Source: Psychrobacter sp. LV10R520-6
GTDB taxonomy: Bacteria > Pseudomonadota > Gammaproteobacteria > Pseudomonadales > Moraxellaceae
Length of the DNA: 64,000 nt
Assembly (NCBI RefSeq): GCF_900182925.1
Contig: NZ_LT900024.1
Span: forward strand, 248,001-312,000
Direction of reading: 5' to 3'
Shown here: positions 38,659 to 48,274 of the stretch, one piece after another
Position numbering within the stretch: position 1 is the first letter of the stretch
Layout of the letters: every line of letters begins with the position of its first letter
Translations under genes and position numbers: made by a program
Notes under the pieces: model-generated
The model's database searches: none
What the model was told of the DNA's origin: nothing
What the model saw: only the letters and a program-made list of their open reading frames with translations

Positions 38659-39387
38659 TTAAGAGGGGGGTGCGATAATGGTCGTCGTAGAAGGCATTGC
38701 TGCTGAACCCCTACTAGATTGCGATAACTTATTAGCGCTGGCAGGAGCCACTTTTGGCAGACCAATCGCGACATATTGATCGGTAATACGGCGCGCTAAG
38801 CTGTCATAGAGCCAGTCACGAATTTGGTTGCCTTGTTGGTCGCCAGTACTGACTGATGCTTCGTTATATTGATAGCTACGCTCAACTTGGATGGCATTAG
38901 TCAGAGTCACTGGTTGACCATTTTGCATGGTTTGATAATTGACATCTGCTGACAATACCAGTCGAATCTCTGTTAGGACGCCAACCAACTCATAGCGCTT
39001 AAAGCGTACATTATTGACGGTAATAGTGGCAATTTTATCAGCATTTTTATTATCTGCGGTATTGTCACTTGTGTTTTCTATCAGCGCCATACTGTCGACC
39101 ACATTGACACCCAATGCCTCTAAACGCCTTGTTAACGGTAGCTTTAATGGAAATGAGGTGCGATTATCCTCAAGGATGATGGCAGTCTTGGCGATATCAA
39201 AACGCATTGGTGTATCATAACCGCGTAGCTGAAAGCCGCATCCTGTAAGAGCCGTTGTTGCACCAAGCACCGCAAATATTGGCAAGGTTGTCAGTAGCAC
39301 CGTGGCTATTTTTTTTGCATGACTTTTTTCTACACGATATTTTTGCGCAAATGGGGGTAACTGCGCAGTTCGGTGCTTGTACGACAT
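38659..39387 (-). CDS. lptE: LPS assembly lipoprotein LptE
   Basis: From the ATG at 39387 (AAGGA 8 nt upstream) the protein has 242 residues. The longer in-frame start at 39408 is TTG and overlaps that ribosome binding site. A long basic N-terminus leads into a signal sequence and lipobox LTGCGFQLRGYD; the CGFxLRG motif is the LptE hallmark. LptE plugs the LptD barrel that inserts lipopolysaccharide into the outer leaflet. The first 30 residues before the hydrophobic core are longer than usual. Between leuS and holA, as is typical. Confidence 0.9.
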   Translation of the reverse strand: MSYKHRTAQLPPFAQKYRVEKSHAKKIATVLLTTLPIFAVLGATTALTGCGFQLRGYDTPMRFDIAKTAIILEDNRTSFPLKLPLTRRLEALGVNVVDSMALIENTSDNTADNKNADKIATITVNNVRFKRYELVGVLTEIRLVLSADVNYQTMQNGQPVTLTNAIQVERSYQYNEASVSTGDQQGNQIRDWLYDSLARRITDQYVAIGLPKVAPASANKLSQSSRGSAAMPSTTTIIAPPS

Positions 39388-39441
39388 AATCGCTATCCTT
39401 ATTCTCAATAAAAAAGGCTCGAAAACTAAGTTTAAAAAGAC

Positions 39442-42156
39442 CTAGCCTGCCACTACAATATTGACCAACTTATTGGGCACGACGATCTCTTTTTTAATCT
39501 CACCAGTGATGAACTTGGCCACACTATCGATAGCGCGTGCTTGTGCTTTAAGTTGCTCAGGATCAGTATTTGGCGCCACATCCATCTTGCCACGCATTTT
39601 ACCATTGATCTGTACTACCATAGTGATGGTATCTTGCACCAAGGCGCTGGCATCAACAGTAGGGTAGTTCAGGGTCTTAGTCTCAAGCCCTAGCTGTTCA
39701 AGTAGATGCTCACCGACGTGCGGCGCGTATACTGATAGCATAATGAGCAAATCAATAAGCGCTTCATGCTGTACTTGAAAGTCTTGCTCGCTACTGGCGT
39801 CAAAACTACTCAGCTCGTTAGCAAGCTCCATTAGACTTGATACTGGGGTGTTTAGCGCCAAACGATCACCAAGGTCACCATCAATTTTAGCAATCGTTTC
39901 ATGAGTCTTACGGCGTAGGTCTTTGGCCGCTTTGGTCAAGCCGTCGGTATTCAAGGCCGTACTGTTTAACGTATCAAGGTTTAAGTTCGCTACCGTTAGG
40001 GCCTGCATATGCTCAGTGGCAACTCGCCAAACTTTTTTAACGAAGTTATAAGGACCTTTTAGCGCATCATCTGACCATTCAAGGGTTTGATCGGCAGGGG
40101 CGGTAAATAAAGTGTACAGACGAACAGTATCGGCACCATATTGATCTATGGTGGTTTGTGGATCGATACCGTTATTTTTAGACTTAGACATTTTTTCGAT
40201 TTTGCCAATGGTGACTGGCTGTCCGTCTGTTTTTAATATGGCTTTAATCGGTTGTCCACGCTCGTTATAGTCAATATCAACATCTTGGGTGAAGTAATAC
40301 GTGGTACTACCATCGGTATTAACACGGTAGAACGTACCCGCCAAGACCATGCCTTGGGTCATCAGATTGGCAAATGGCTCATCGCCTGATACCAAGTTTT
40401 CATCACGCATTAGCTTATGGAAGAACCGCGCATAAAGTAAATGCATAACCGCGTGCTCAACACCGCCGACATATTGATCGACTGGTAGCCATTTGTTAGC
40501 AGCAGACTTGTTTACCATACTTTGCGTATCATGCGGACTGGCAAAACGCGAATAATACCAACTTGACTCGACAAAAGTATCAAAAGTATCAGTCTCGCGC
40601 TCAGCAGGATTACCACATTTAGGGCAGCTGGTATTCACAAATTCTGGGATGTTCTTAAGAGGGTTACCGCGACCATCAGGAACGACATCAGTAGGCAACA
40701 CTACTGGCAAATCTTGCTCTTCAACGGGAACCGTACCGCAATGCTCACAGTTAACCATAGGGATCGGACAACCCCAATAACGCTGGCGCGATACGCCCCA
40801 ATCACGTAAGCGGTATTGGATTTTTTTATTGGCAAGTTCTTGTGGCGCAAGTTTGACTAGCATAGCCTCGAAGGCCTGCTCAAAGTTCATACCGTCAAAC
40901 TCACCCGAGTTGACTAAGGTATTACGCTCGGTGTAGGCACGGTTGCTATCAGTATCATCAGAAGCAGCGTCAGCATTTACATCGTCAAAGTAACCTTCAG
41001 GAATGTCAATAACTTGCTTAATAGGTAAGTTATATTTGATCGCAAATTCATAATCACGCTCATCATGAGCAGGTACTGCCATGACCGCACCTGAGCCATA
41101 GCTCATTAGCACATAGTTGGCGACCCAGACGGGTACTTTATCGCCTGTTAGTGGATGAGTAACCGTCAGACCAGTATCCATGCCAATTTTTTCAGCTTTA
41201 GCAAGATCCGCTTCAGCAACTGAGCCTTTTTTACATAGCGCACAAAATTCTGCAATGATTTCACTGTGCTCAGCCGCATACTGAGCCAAAGGATGCTCAG
41301 CAGCAACAGCGACGTACGTGACGCCCATCAAAGTATCGGGACGGGTGGTAAACACGTCTAAGGTATTGTCTTCGCCAGCAAGATTATAAGGGAAATGCAC
41401 TTCCATACCGGCACTGCGACCAATCCAGTTGCGCTGCATGGTCAATACTTCAGACGGCCAGTGGCCCTCTAACTGATCTAAATCATCGAGCAGCTCGTCG
41501 GCATAATCGGTGATATTAAAGTAATACATCGGAATGTCACGCTTTTCGACTGCAGCGCCACTACGCCAGCCTTTGCCATCGATAACTTGCTCGTTGGCCA
41601 GTACGGTATTATCGACTGGATCCCAATTGACGGTAGCAAGCTTTTTATAGACCAAGCCTTTTTTGTATAACTGTAAAAACAACCACTGCTCCCACTGATA
41701 ATACTCAGGGTTACAAGTCGCAAACTCGCGTGACCAGTCAATGGATAATCCGAGTAACTTAAGCTGCGCGCGCATGTTATCAATATTGGCAAACGTCCAT
41801 TCGGCAGGCGGCGTTTGGTTGGCAATAGCGGCGTTTTCAGCTGGCAAGCCAAACGCATCCCAGCCCATTGGCTGCATGACTTCATAGCCTTTTAAACGGT
41901 AATAACGACTCAATACGTCAGAAATTGTATAGTTACGGACATGCCCCATGTGTAGCTTACCGCTTGGATAAGGAAACATCGACAGCATGTAGCGGCTCGG
42001 CTTATCGCTTGGCTCGTTATCGACTTCAAAGCGTTTGTCTGTCGCCCATTTGGCTTGCTGCTGCGCTTCAATAATCTGCGGCTGATAGACATTGACACTA
42101 ATATCGTTTGTATTTTCTGCTTGGTTATTATTTGGGGCAGTTTGCGAGTTACTCAT
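39442..42156 (-). CDS. leuS: Leucyl-tRNA synthetase
   Basis: The 904-residue class I synthetase has the HIGH-type motif in MFPYPSGKLHMGHVRNY (about 60-76), the editing domain (TTRPDTLMGVTYVAVAAEHP) with the conserved Asp in DERDYEFA, a zinc-binding CEHCG / CPKCG pair, KMSKSKNNGIDP (about 661-672) and a C-terminal tRNA-binding domain. It charges tRNA-Leu and edits norvaline and isoleucine. Slightly longer than E. coli LeuS (860) owing to an N-terminal 30-residue polar extension and an insert near 400-415. It starts the leuS-lptE-holA operon. Confidence 0.97.
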   Translation of the reverse strand: MSNSQTAPNNNQAENTNDISVNVYQPQIIEAQQQAKWATDKRFEVDNEPSDKPSRYMLSMFPYPSGKLHMGHVRNYTISDVLSRYYRLKGYEVMQPMGWDAFGLPAENAAIANQTPPAEWTFANIDNMRAQLKLLGLSIDWSREFATCNPEYYQWEQWLFLQLYKKGLVYKKLATVNWDPVDNTVLANEQVIDGKGWRSGAAVEKRDIPMYYFNITDYADELLDDLDQLEGHWPSEVLTMQRNWIGRSAGMEVHFPYNLAGEDNTLDVFTTRPDTLMGVTYVAVAAEHPLAQYAAEHSEIIAEFCALCKKGSVAEADLAKAEKIGMDTGLTVTHPLTGDKVPVWVANYVLMSYGSGAVMAVPAHDERDYEFAIKYNLPIKQVIDIPEGYFDDVNADAASDDTDSNRAYTERNTLVNSGEFDGMNFEQAFEAMLVKLAPQELANKKIQYRLRDWGVSRQRYWGCPIPMVNCEHCGTVPVEEQDLPVVLPTDVVPDGRGNPLKNIPEFVNTSCPKCGNPAERETDTFDTFVESSWYYSRFASPHDTQSMVNKSAANKWLPVDQYVGGVEHAVMHLLYARFFHKLMRDENLVSGDEPFANLMTQGMVLAGTFYRVNTDGSTTYYFTQDVDIDYNERGQPIKAILKTDGQPVTIGKIEKMSKSKNNGIDPQTTIDQYGADTVRLYTLFTAPADQTLEWSDDALKGPYNFVKKVWRVATEHMQALTVANLNLDTLNSTALNTDGLTKAAKDLRRKTHETIAKIDGDLGDRLALNTPVSSLMELANELSSFDASSEQDFQVQHEALIDLLIMLSVYAPHVGEHLLEQLGLETKTLNYPTVDASALVQDTITMVVQINGKMRGKMDVAPNTDPEQLKAQARAIDSVAKFITGEIKKEIVVPNKLVNIVVAG

Positions 42157-42360
42157 TGTCGGCTCTAATTGGTTAACACAGATAAAAGGGTAAGATTTTA
42201 TAATGCCATAGCATAGCGTAATTTGGTGAAAATTGCGACGCTATGATAAGGCAATCGTATGCTAGGTCTACGATATTTTTAACTGCTAAAATGCTAGACT
42301 GGTATGTAAACAAACGATAATTTATATTAAAAATTTAAATAAAGAAAACTTGGAGACAAT

Positions 42361-42738
42361 ATGACCATTACCATTTACGGCATCAAATCATGTGGCACGA
42401 TGAAAAAGGCATTTACCAAGCTTGATGAACTGGCGGTAATCTATAACTTCCATGACTATAAAAAACAAGGTATTGATAAGGAAAGCGTTCAGCGCTGGGT
42501 AAATATTTTAGGCATAGATAAAGTACTAAATAAACGTGGAACCACGTGGCGTAAACTGAGCGACGAGCAAAAGGCCGCAGCTGATGCTAATGAAACTACA
42601 GCAATTGAATTATTACTGGCCAATACCAGCATGCTTAAACGTCCTATTGTAGAAGGCCAGATCGAGAGTAAAAACCAAGCTCGGTCAGTATTGTTATGTG
42701 GCTTTGATGAAGCAGACTATGAAGCAAATCTTTTATAA
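42361..42738 (+). CDS. ArsC/Spx family protein (YffB-like)
   Basis: The 125-residue thioredoxin-fold protein begins ITIYGIKSCGTMKKAFTKLDE, with a single N-terminal Cys in the ArsC/Spx position, and ends LKRPIVEGQ, the conserved cis-Pro region of the family. The lone Cys (C11) and lack of the ArsC Arg triad suggest the YffB/Spx-like group rather than a true arsenate reductase; YffB of P. aeruginosa binds glutathione. GGAG lies 6 nt before the ATG. Alone between divergent and convergent genes. Confidence 0.85.
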   Translation: MTITIYGIKSCGTMKKAFTKLDELAVIYNFHDYKKQGIDKESVQRWVNILGIDKVLNKRGTTWRKLSDEQKAAADANETTAIELLLANTSMLKRPIVEGQIESKNQARSVLLCGFDEADYEANLL

Positions 42739-42910
42739 AAGTGCTGTTTCTTAGATGGTGATAGCTATGAGAACGAAAATTATTTTTTTACCCAGCGTAA
42801 AGGCAATCATTATATGAAAGTGTATGGCAACAGTAGCCACAGCTCGGTAGAGTTCTGCGCTTATTAATAACGCCGAACGGTATTACCAATTGATTTAATT
42901 AAGTCCGATT

Positions 42911-43147
42911 TTAGAAAAGTCTAAGCCCGGGCTTAATAATTCCTAATATGAAATAAACCAGACTGGCCAGCCAAATAATCAATACATACATGCGGATTTG
43001 CTCTGCGTTCCAATCTAGCGCAATCCAATCAATTAAAAAGAACGACTTCCAGCCTTCTACCCATTTTGCGCCGCCATAACCGATAATCCACCAGCAGTAT
43101 AAGCTATGAAAGGCAAAAGTCAGACACCACAGCCACAATGCCATCAT
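42911..43147 (-). CDS. Small membrane protein, unknown function
   Basis: The 78-residue protein is Trp-rich (ALWLWCLTFAFHSLYCWWIIG, then WKSFF, DWIALDW) with two or three hydrophobic stretches (6-26, 52-72) and a short basic end. It starts 7 bp after argB and is probably made from the same transcript. AGGA precedes two adjacent ATG codons, either of which may be used. No family recognised. Confidence 0.65.
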   Translation of the reverse strand: MMALWLWCLTFAFHSLYCWWIIGYGGAKWVEGWKSFFLIDWIALDWNAEQIRMYVLIIWLASLVYFILGIIKPGLRLF

Positions 43148-43153
43148 CTATTC

Positions 43154-44071
<918 letters not shown>

Positions 44072-44266
44072 CTAAAATACGGTTTTAAAAATTACGTTCA
44101 ACACACATATATACGTTGATAGTAAAAATTTTGTGTCTGACATTATTGTTATGGAGATATTCGTTTTAAATCAGTATCGGCTTTCCGCCATTGATTGCTG
44201 GTCATTATTGTAGTAGCACTTTGCTATAAATGACTTTCTTTTATTTTAAGTCGACTATAACCAAAG

Positions 44267-46090
44267 CTATTCGGGGTAAAGCGCCATAATTTGCTCAGCC
44301 AAATTATTATCAAATAGGCGACATAAAGTCACAAAGCGCATTTGTACGTCTTTGAGATCAGCGGCACTGTCACCGGCAAAACGCACAGTGAGATTATGGC
44401 TGGTATTTGATTGGCGCAATATCCCAAAACCACGAGCAAAATCCAACCGCACCCCATCAATACAGGTCAATCTTGTTCCTAGCGGTAATAACTGCTTTGC
44501 CTGTACTAACGTCATATGTTGTCTGCTAGCAGAGCAAGTACATAGCGACGGAGTACAGGACGTGGCAAGCCTATTATCAGAGGCGCTAGAAGCTATCGAT
44601 AGCTCAACTAAGTGCTGTAAATAATGACAAAATGTGGCTAATTGTTGTACTACTGAGCAGTCTGTCGGTGGCGTATCTGGTAGCGGTAAATAGTGATCCG
44701 CAGTACTGACCAGCGTTGGTAATTGTCTAGTAATATCAGTTAATCTATGAGGGACTAGCGTGTCAATTCGTTCGCCCCACAAATCGACAGCAGGTGGCAA
44801 TGTATCACTAGGCGCCGCCGTATATACCAACCAATGCAGTAAGCGTAGTCCAGCGTACATGGCATCATCATAAGGCGTAAAATAACCATCGTTAAAGATA
44901 AAATGGCCGGATAATTCACCAGCAAATATAATACGGTTTTCACAAGATTGCAGCTGCTGACGCATCAGGCTACTGCCCGTTTTACTAATAATAGGGGTAG
45001 CACCCAGATTGCTTAACAAAATAGGTAGATGATGTGAGCACTTGATATCAAACAGCACTTGCGGTGTCGATGTAGTATCAGCATCCCATGTTTTTGGACG
45101 CTCAGTGATGGCCACTTGCGCCAATAAATACAGCAAATGATCAGGCATGACGACTTTACCGCTATTATCAACAATCATGAGCCTATCGCCATCACCATCG
45201 AACGCCAGACCAATATCGGCGGCATTGATAATAACCGTTTGTTGTAGCTCTGCTAATCGATTGGGCTCAGTCGGATCAGGGTTGCCCATAGGGAAACTAC
45301 CATCAGGCGTATCGTTGATAACAATAACGTGCTGGCAAAATTGGCTGAATAAGGGTAAAGCGATTCTACTGGTGGCACCATGCATACAATCAATAACGAT
45401 CGTTAGATCAAGCTTTTTGACAGCCCATCTATTTGTAGCAGACAGGTTTTGAGGCGGATAAATGGTGGTAAACACTTCTACAATAGCTTGAATATAAGGC
45501 GCTGCTACGGTGTCAGTAGGCAAGCCTATAACAGACAGTACAGGGTTCGACTGAGCATCAATATTTTGGATAGCAGCGATGGTTTTACCGTTACTATTGT
45601 TATCGCTATTTTGAGTAGAATTAGACGGTATTGAGTCTTGGTAAAGCGCCTGAATATCTTCGGCACTAGGAGAAGCATTGCCAACCAACCATTTGATACC
45701 TAAGATACCTTTCGCAGAATGACTGGCGGTCACCATCATACCGTGACCATCATATTGCTCAGTCCAAAATGCCATCATCGGTGTGGTGATCAGTCCCAAG
45801 TTGATAACTTGTAGACCTTGCTGCTGTAGTATAGTGGCCAGCGTTTGGGCGATGCTATCGCTACCGTAGCGAACATCATAGCCGATAATAACGGTAGTCG
45901 CTTTGGGTTTGGTATGAGGCGTCAGCTCATTATTAGATCTAGATTTCACACTCTTAGCGGAATGATAGCGTTGATAAAGTCGAACAAAAGCCTTGCCCAA
46001 AGCCTGCACAAAAATAGGGGTAAAGTACTGCTCGTCACCGCGAATATCATAAGCACGAAATAAGGATTGCTGGGCGGCAAAAAACGGCAT
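44267..46090 (-). CDS. algC: Phosphomannomutase/phosphoglucomutase (AlgC)
   Basis: The 607-residue enzyme (from the ATG at 46090, with AAGGAG upstream; a 20-residue longer frame exists but lacks this site) interconverts hexose 1- and 6-phosphates for LPS and exopolysaccharide sugars. The metal loop AFDGDGDR, sugar loop GELSGHF and phosphate-binding RFAGDSAADL are present. It is about 140 residues longer than Pseudomonas AlgC (463), with inserts in the region after the active-site loop (about 180-240) and before the final domain (about 480-540). The phosphoserine motif reads TASHSAKG instead of the usual T-[AG]-S-H-N-P, an odd divergence. The serine is kept. Confidence 0.88.
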   Translation of the reverse strand: MPFFAAQQSLFRAYDIRGDEQYFTPIFVQALGKAFVRLYQRYHSAKSVKSRSNNELTPHTKPKATTVIIGYDVRYGSDSIAQTLATILQQQGLQVINLGLITTPMMAFWTEQYDGHGMMVTASHSAKGILGIKWLVGNASPSAEDIQALYQDSIPSNSTQNSDNNSNGKTIAAIQNIDAQSNPVLSVIGLPTDTVAAPYIQAIVEVFTTIYPPQNLSATNRWAVKKLDLTIVIDCMHGATSRIALPLFSQFCQHVIVINDTPDGSFPMGNPDPTEPNRLAELQQTVIINAADIGLAFDGDGDRLMIVDNSGKVVMPDHLLYLLAQVAITERPKTWDADTTSTPQVLFDIKCSHHLPILLSNLGATPIISKTGSSLMRQQLQSCENRIIFAGELSGHFIFNDGYFTPYDDAMYAGLRLLHWLVYTAAPSDTLPPAVDLWGERIDTLVPHRLTDITRQLPTLVSTADHYLPLPDTPPTDCSVVQQLATFCHYLQHLVELSIASSASDNRLATSCTPSLCTCSASRQHMTLVQAKQLLPLGTRLTCIDGVRLDFARGFGILRQSNTSHNLTVRFAGDSAADLKDVQMRFVTLCRLFDNNLAEQIMALYPE

Positions 46091-46165
46091 CGCTTTACTC
46101 TCCTTATGGTCGTTATTTGTGGAAATGAATGTTCGGGCACTATTAAACATACAAACTAGCGATTG

Positions 46166-46630
46166 CTATTGGCGACCTGAATGACCAAAACCGCCTGCAC
46201 CGCGTGCGCTTTCATCGCTAAAGTCAGTCACGACTTCGAACTCAGGACGGGCGACTGGTACAACAATATACTGCGCCATACGCTCTGCTGGATTGAGGAT
46301 AAAATCTTCACTACTGCGGTTCCAAATACTAACCATTAGCTCACCTTGATAGTCCGCATCAATCAGTCCGACCAAATTACCCAATACAATACCATGCTTG
46401 TGACCGAGTCCTGAGCGCGGCAAAATCATACCAGCATAATTAGGATTTTGGATGTAAACGGCCAAACCGGTACCGATCAAATGCGTTGAGCCTGCCTTAA
46501 TCGTCAAAGGCTCATCAATACAAGCACGTAAGTCGATACCTGCCGATCCATCGGTGGCGCGGGTAGGTAGAGAGAATGCTTTATCTTGAGTGATTTTAGG
46601 GTTTAGGACTTTGACTTGTACCGCTTGCAT
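46166..46630 (-). CDS. dut: Deoxyuridine 5'-triphosphate nucleotidohydrolase
   Basis: The 154-residue trimeric dUTPase contains all five motifs: 1 [10 protein letters not shown], 2 LPRSGLGHK, 3 [11 protein letters not shown] with the catalytic Asp, 4 RMAQYI and 5 [10 protein letters not shown] at the C-terminus. It hydrolyses dUTP to dUMP, keeping uracil out of DNA and feeding thymidylate synthesis. algC starts 75 bp downstream on the same strand. Confidence 0.97.
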   Translation of the reverse strand: MQAVQVKVLNPKITQDKAFSLPTRATDGSAGIDLRACIDEPLTIKAGSTHLIGTGLAVYIQNPNYAGMILPRSGLGHKHGIVLGNLVGLIDADYQGELMVSIWNRSSEDFILNPAERMAQYIVVPVARPEFEVVTDFSDESARGAGGFGHSGRQ

Positions 46631-46772
46631 AACACACTCACTTAATAGTTTGACTGTTTCTGTAAATAGGGTTTTATGAATAGCTTTGGCTAGATAATTT
46701 TTAATACATACGTTTTAATAAATAGCGACAACCACAATGCTACGATTTCTAAATTTATATTGAGATTTGGAC

Positions 46773-48176
46773 CTAAAGTAATAACACACTCGCCAGTCCT
46801 AGGAACGACATAAAGCCGACGATATCGGTTACTGTGGTCAAAATAACTGAAGCTGATAATGCCGGATCAATATCCATATTTTTTAATACTATGGGAATAG
46901 TGATCCCCGATACATTCGCTGCTGTCATGTTAATAGCAATCGCACAGCCAATCACAGCGCTAATTCTAACATCCTGAAACCACATTTGGGCAATAATCGC
47001 CATGATTATCGCCCAAATGATACCGTTTATTGCGCCAACCCACAGCTCTTTATTAAACAACCACCAGCGGTTAGAACCACCAATTTGACCCATTGCCATA
47101 CCACGGATAACTATGGTAAGTGTCTGGGAGCCGGCAATACCGCCCATACTTGCCACTACTGGCATTAGTATCGCTAGCGCCACTACTTTTGCGAGTACCG
47201 CCTCGAACTGACCAATGACCGCTGCTGCTAGTAGCGCGGTACATAAATTAATACCCAGCCAAATACTACGACTTTTGGCACTAGTGAGAATAGGCGCAAA
47301 CAGCTCTTCATCTTGACTGACACCAGCCAAGTTTTTCATGGTGCTGTCGACATCGTCTTGGATGATTTCCATGATGTCTTCGCCATTTAACTGTCCAACC
47401 AGCTCACCATGACTGTTAATCACCGGAGCAAAACGAATATCTTCTGAACGAAAGATAGCTGCCGCATCTTGGATATCTAAGCGATCATTGATAGTGACAG
47501 CGGTATCAATGAAGCTGGAAACCAATGAGCTTTGCTCGTGCTTGATCAAATCAACGAGACTGAGTAGCCCGAGCAGTTGCTGGCTTTGATCGACTATCAG
47601 TAGTTCTTGGCTTTGGTCATCCAGCAGATCTTCATTATCGCGTAGCCATTGCTGCACTTGTGCCAGAGAGATATCATCTTGTACTTGAATGATATCAGGA
47701 TCCATATAGCTACCCACTTCCCAATCGGCATAAGTATCGAGCTTATTGACCTGAATCCGTATATCTTCATCCAAGGTCGCCATTACTGAGGTACGGACAG
47801 TATCGGTAACGGTCTCCAAAATCTCTGAGATGTCCTGCGCATCAAGATCTTGGGTAAATAATGAGATTTCTTTTGAGGAGATATTCTCCATTAACGGCTG
47901 ACGCGTATCAAATTCTAGTTCAGCGAGTACTTCACCTTTGAGCTGTTCTGGAACTTGCGCCCAAATCAGCAGTCTATCTTGGGTTGGAAACGACTCGAGT
48001 AGGTTGGCAATTTCATATTCAGACTGCTTCGCCAAAAACTCAGTAATGGCTGTATAGGCCTCATCCGCAACCAAATCCTGTAAATATAGCAGTTTATATT
48101 CAGCGCTATACTCTAAAGAATTATAGTTTCCCTGTAGCTTGGGCGGGTGTTCAGGGCTAGGCGTAGCGGCGGGCAT
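46773..48176 (-). CDS. mgtE: Magnesium transporter MgtE
   Basis: The Mg2+ channel has an N-terminal MgtE_N helical domain, tandem CBS domains (about 155-270) and five C-terminal membrane helices (from about residue 315) with the family motif PVVASMGGIAGSQTLTIVIRGMAMGQI. The CBS region senses cytosolic Mg2+ and closes the pore. The longest frame begins with TTG at 48206. GGA lies 6 nt before the ATG at 48176, which I chose; an ATG at 48182 is also possible. Monocistronic, between rep and dut. Confidence 0.93.
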   Translation of the reverse strand: MPAATPSPEHPPKLQGNYNSLEYSAEYKLLYLQDLVADEAYTAITEFLAKQSEYEIANLLESFPTQDRLLIWAQVPEQLKGEVLAELEFDTRQPLMENISSKEISLFTQDLDAQDISEILETVTDTVRTSVMATLDEDIRIQVNKLDTYADWEVGSYMDPDIIQVQDDISLAQVQQWLRDNEDLLDDQSQELLIVDQSQQLLGLLSLVDLIKHEQSSLVSSFIDTAVTINDRLDIQDAAAIFRSEDIRFAPVINSHGELVGQLNGEDIMEIIQDDVDSTMKNLAGVSQDEELFAPILTSAKSRSIWLGINLCTALLAAAVIGQFEAVLAKVVALAILMPVVASMGGIAGSQTLTIVIRGMAMGQIGGSNRWWLFNKELWVGAINGIIWAIIMAIIAQMWFQDVRISAVIGCAIAINMTAANVSGITIPIVLKNMDIDPALSASVILTTVTDIVGFMSFLGLASVLLL

Positions 48177-48274
48177 AAGCATTCCAAAAGTGTTGAAAAG
48201 ACACAAAATGAGTTAAAGCTAAAAAATAAATGAATAGTAACCTGATGTTATTCATTTAGACCTTAGTATAAATA

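Noticed and set aside
42361..42738. True arsenate reductase (arsC)
   Set aside because: Only one Cys and no ArsC arginine set; sequence is closer to the YffB/Spx-like group and no ars genes are nearby.
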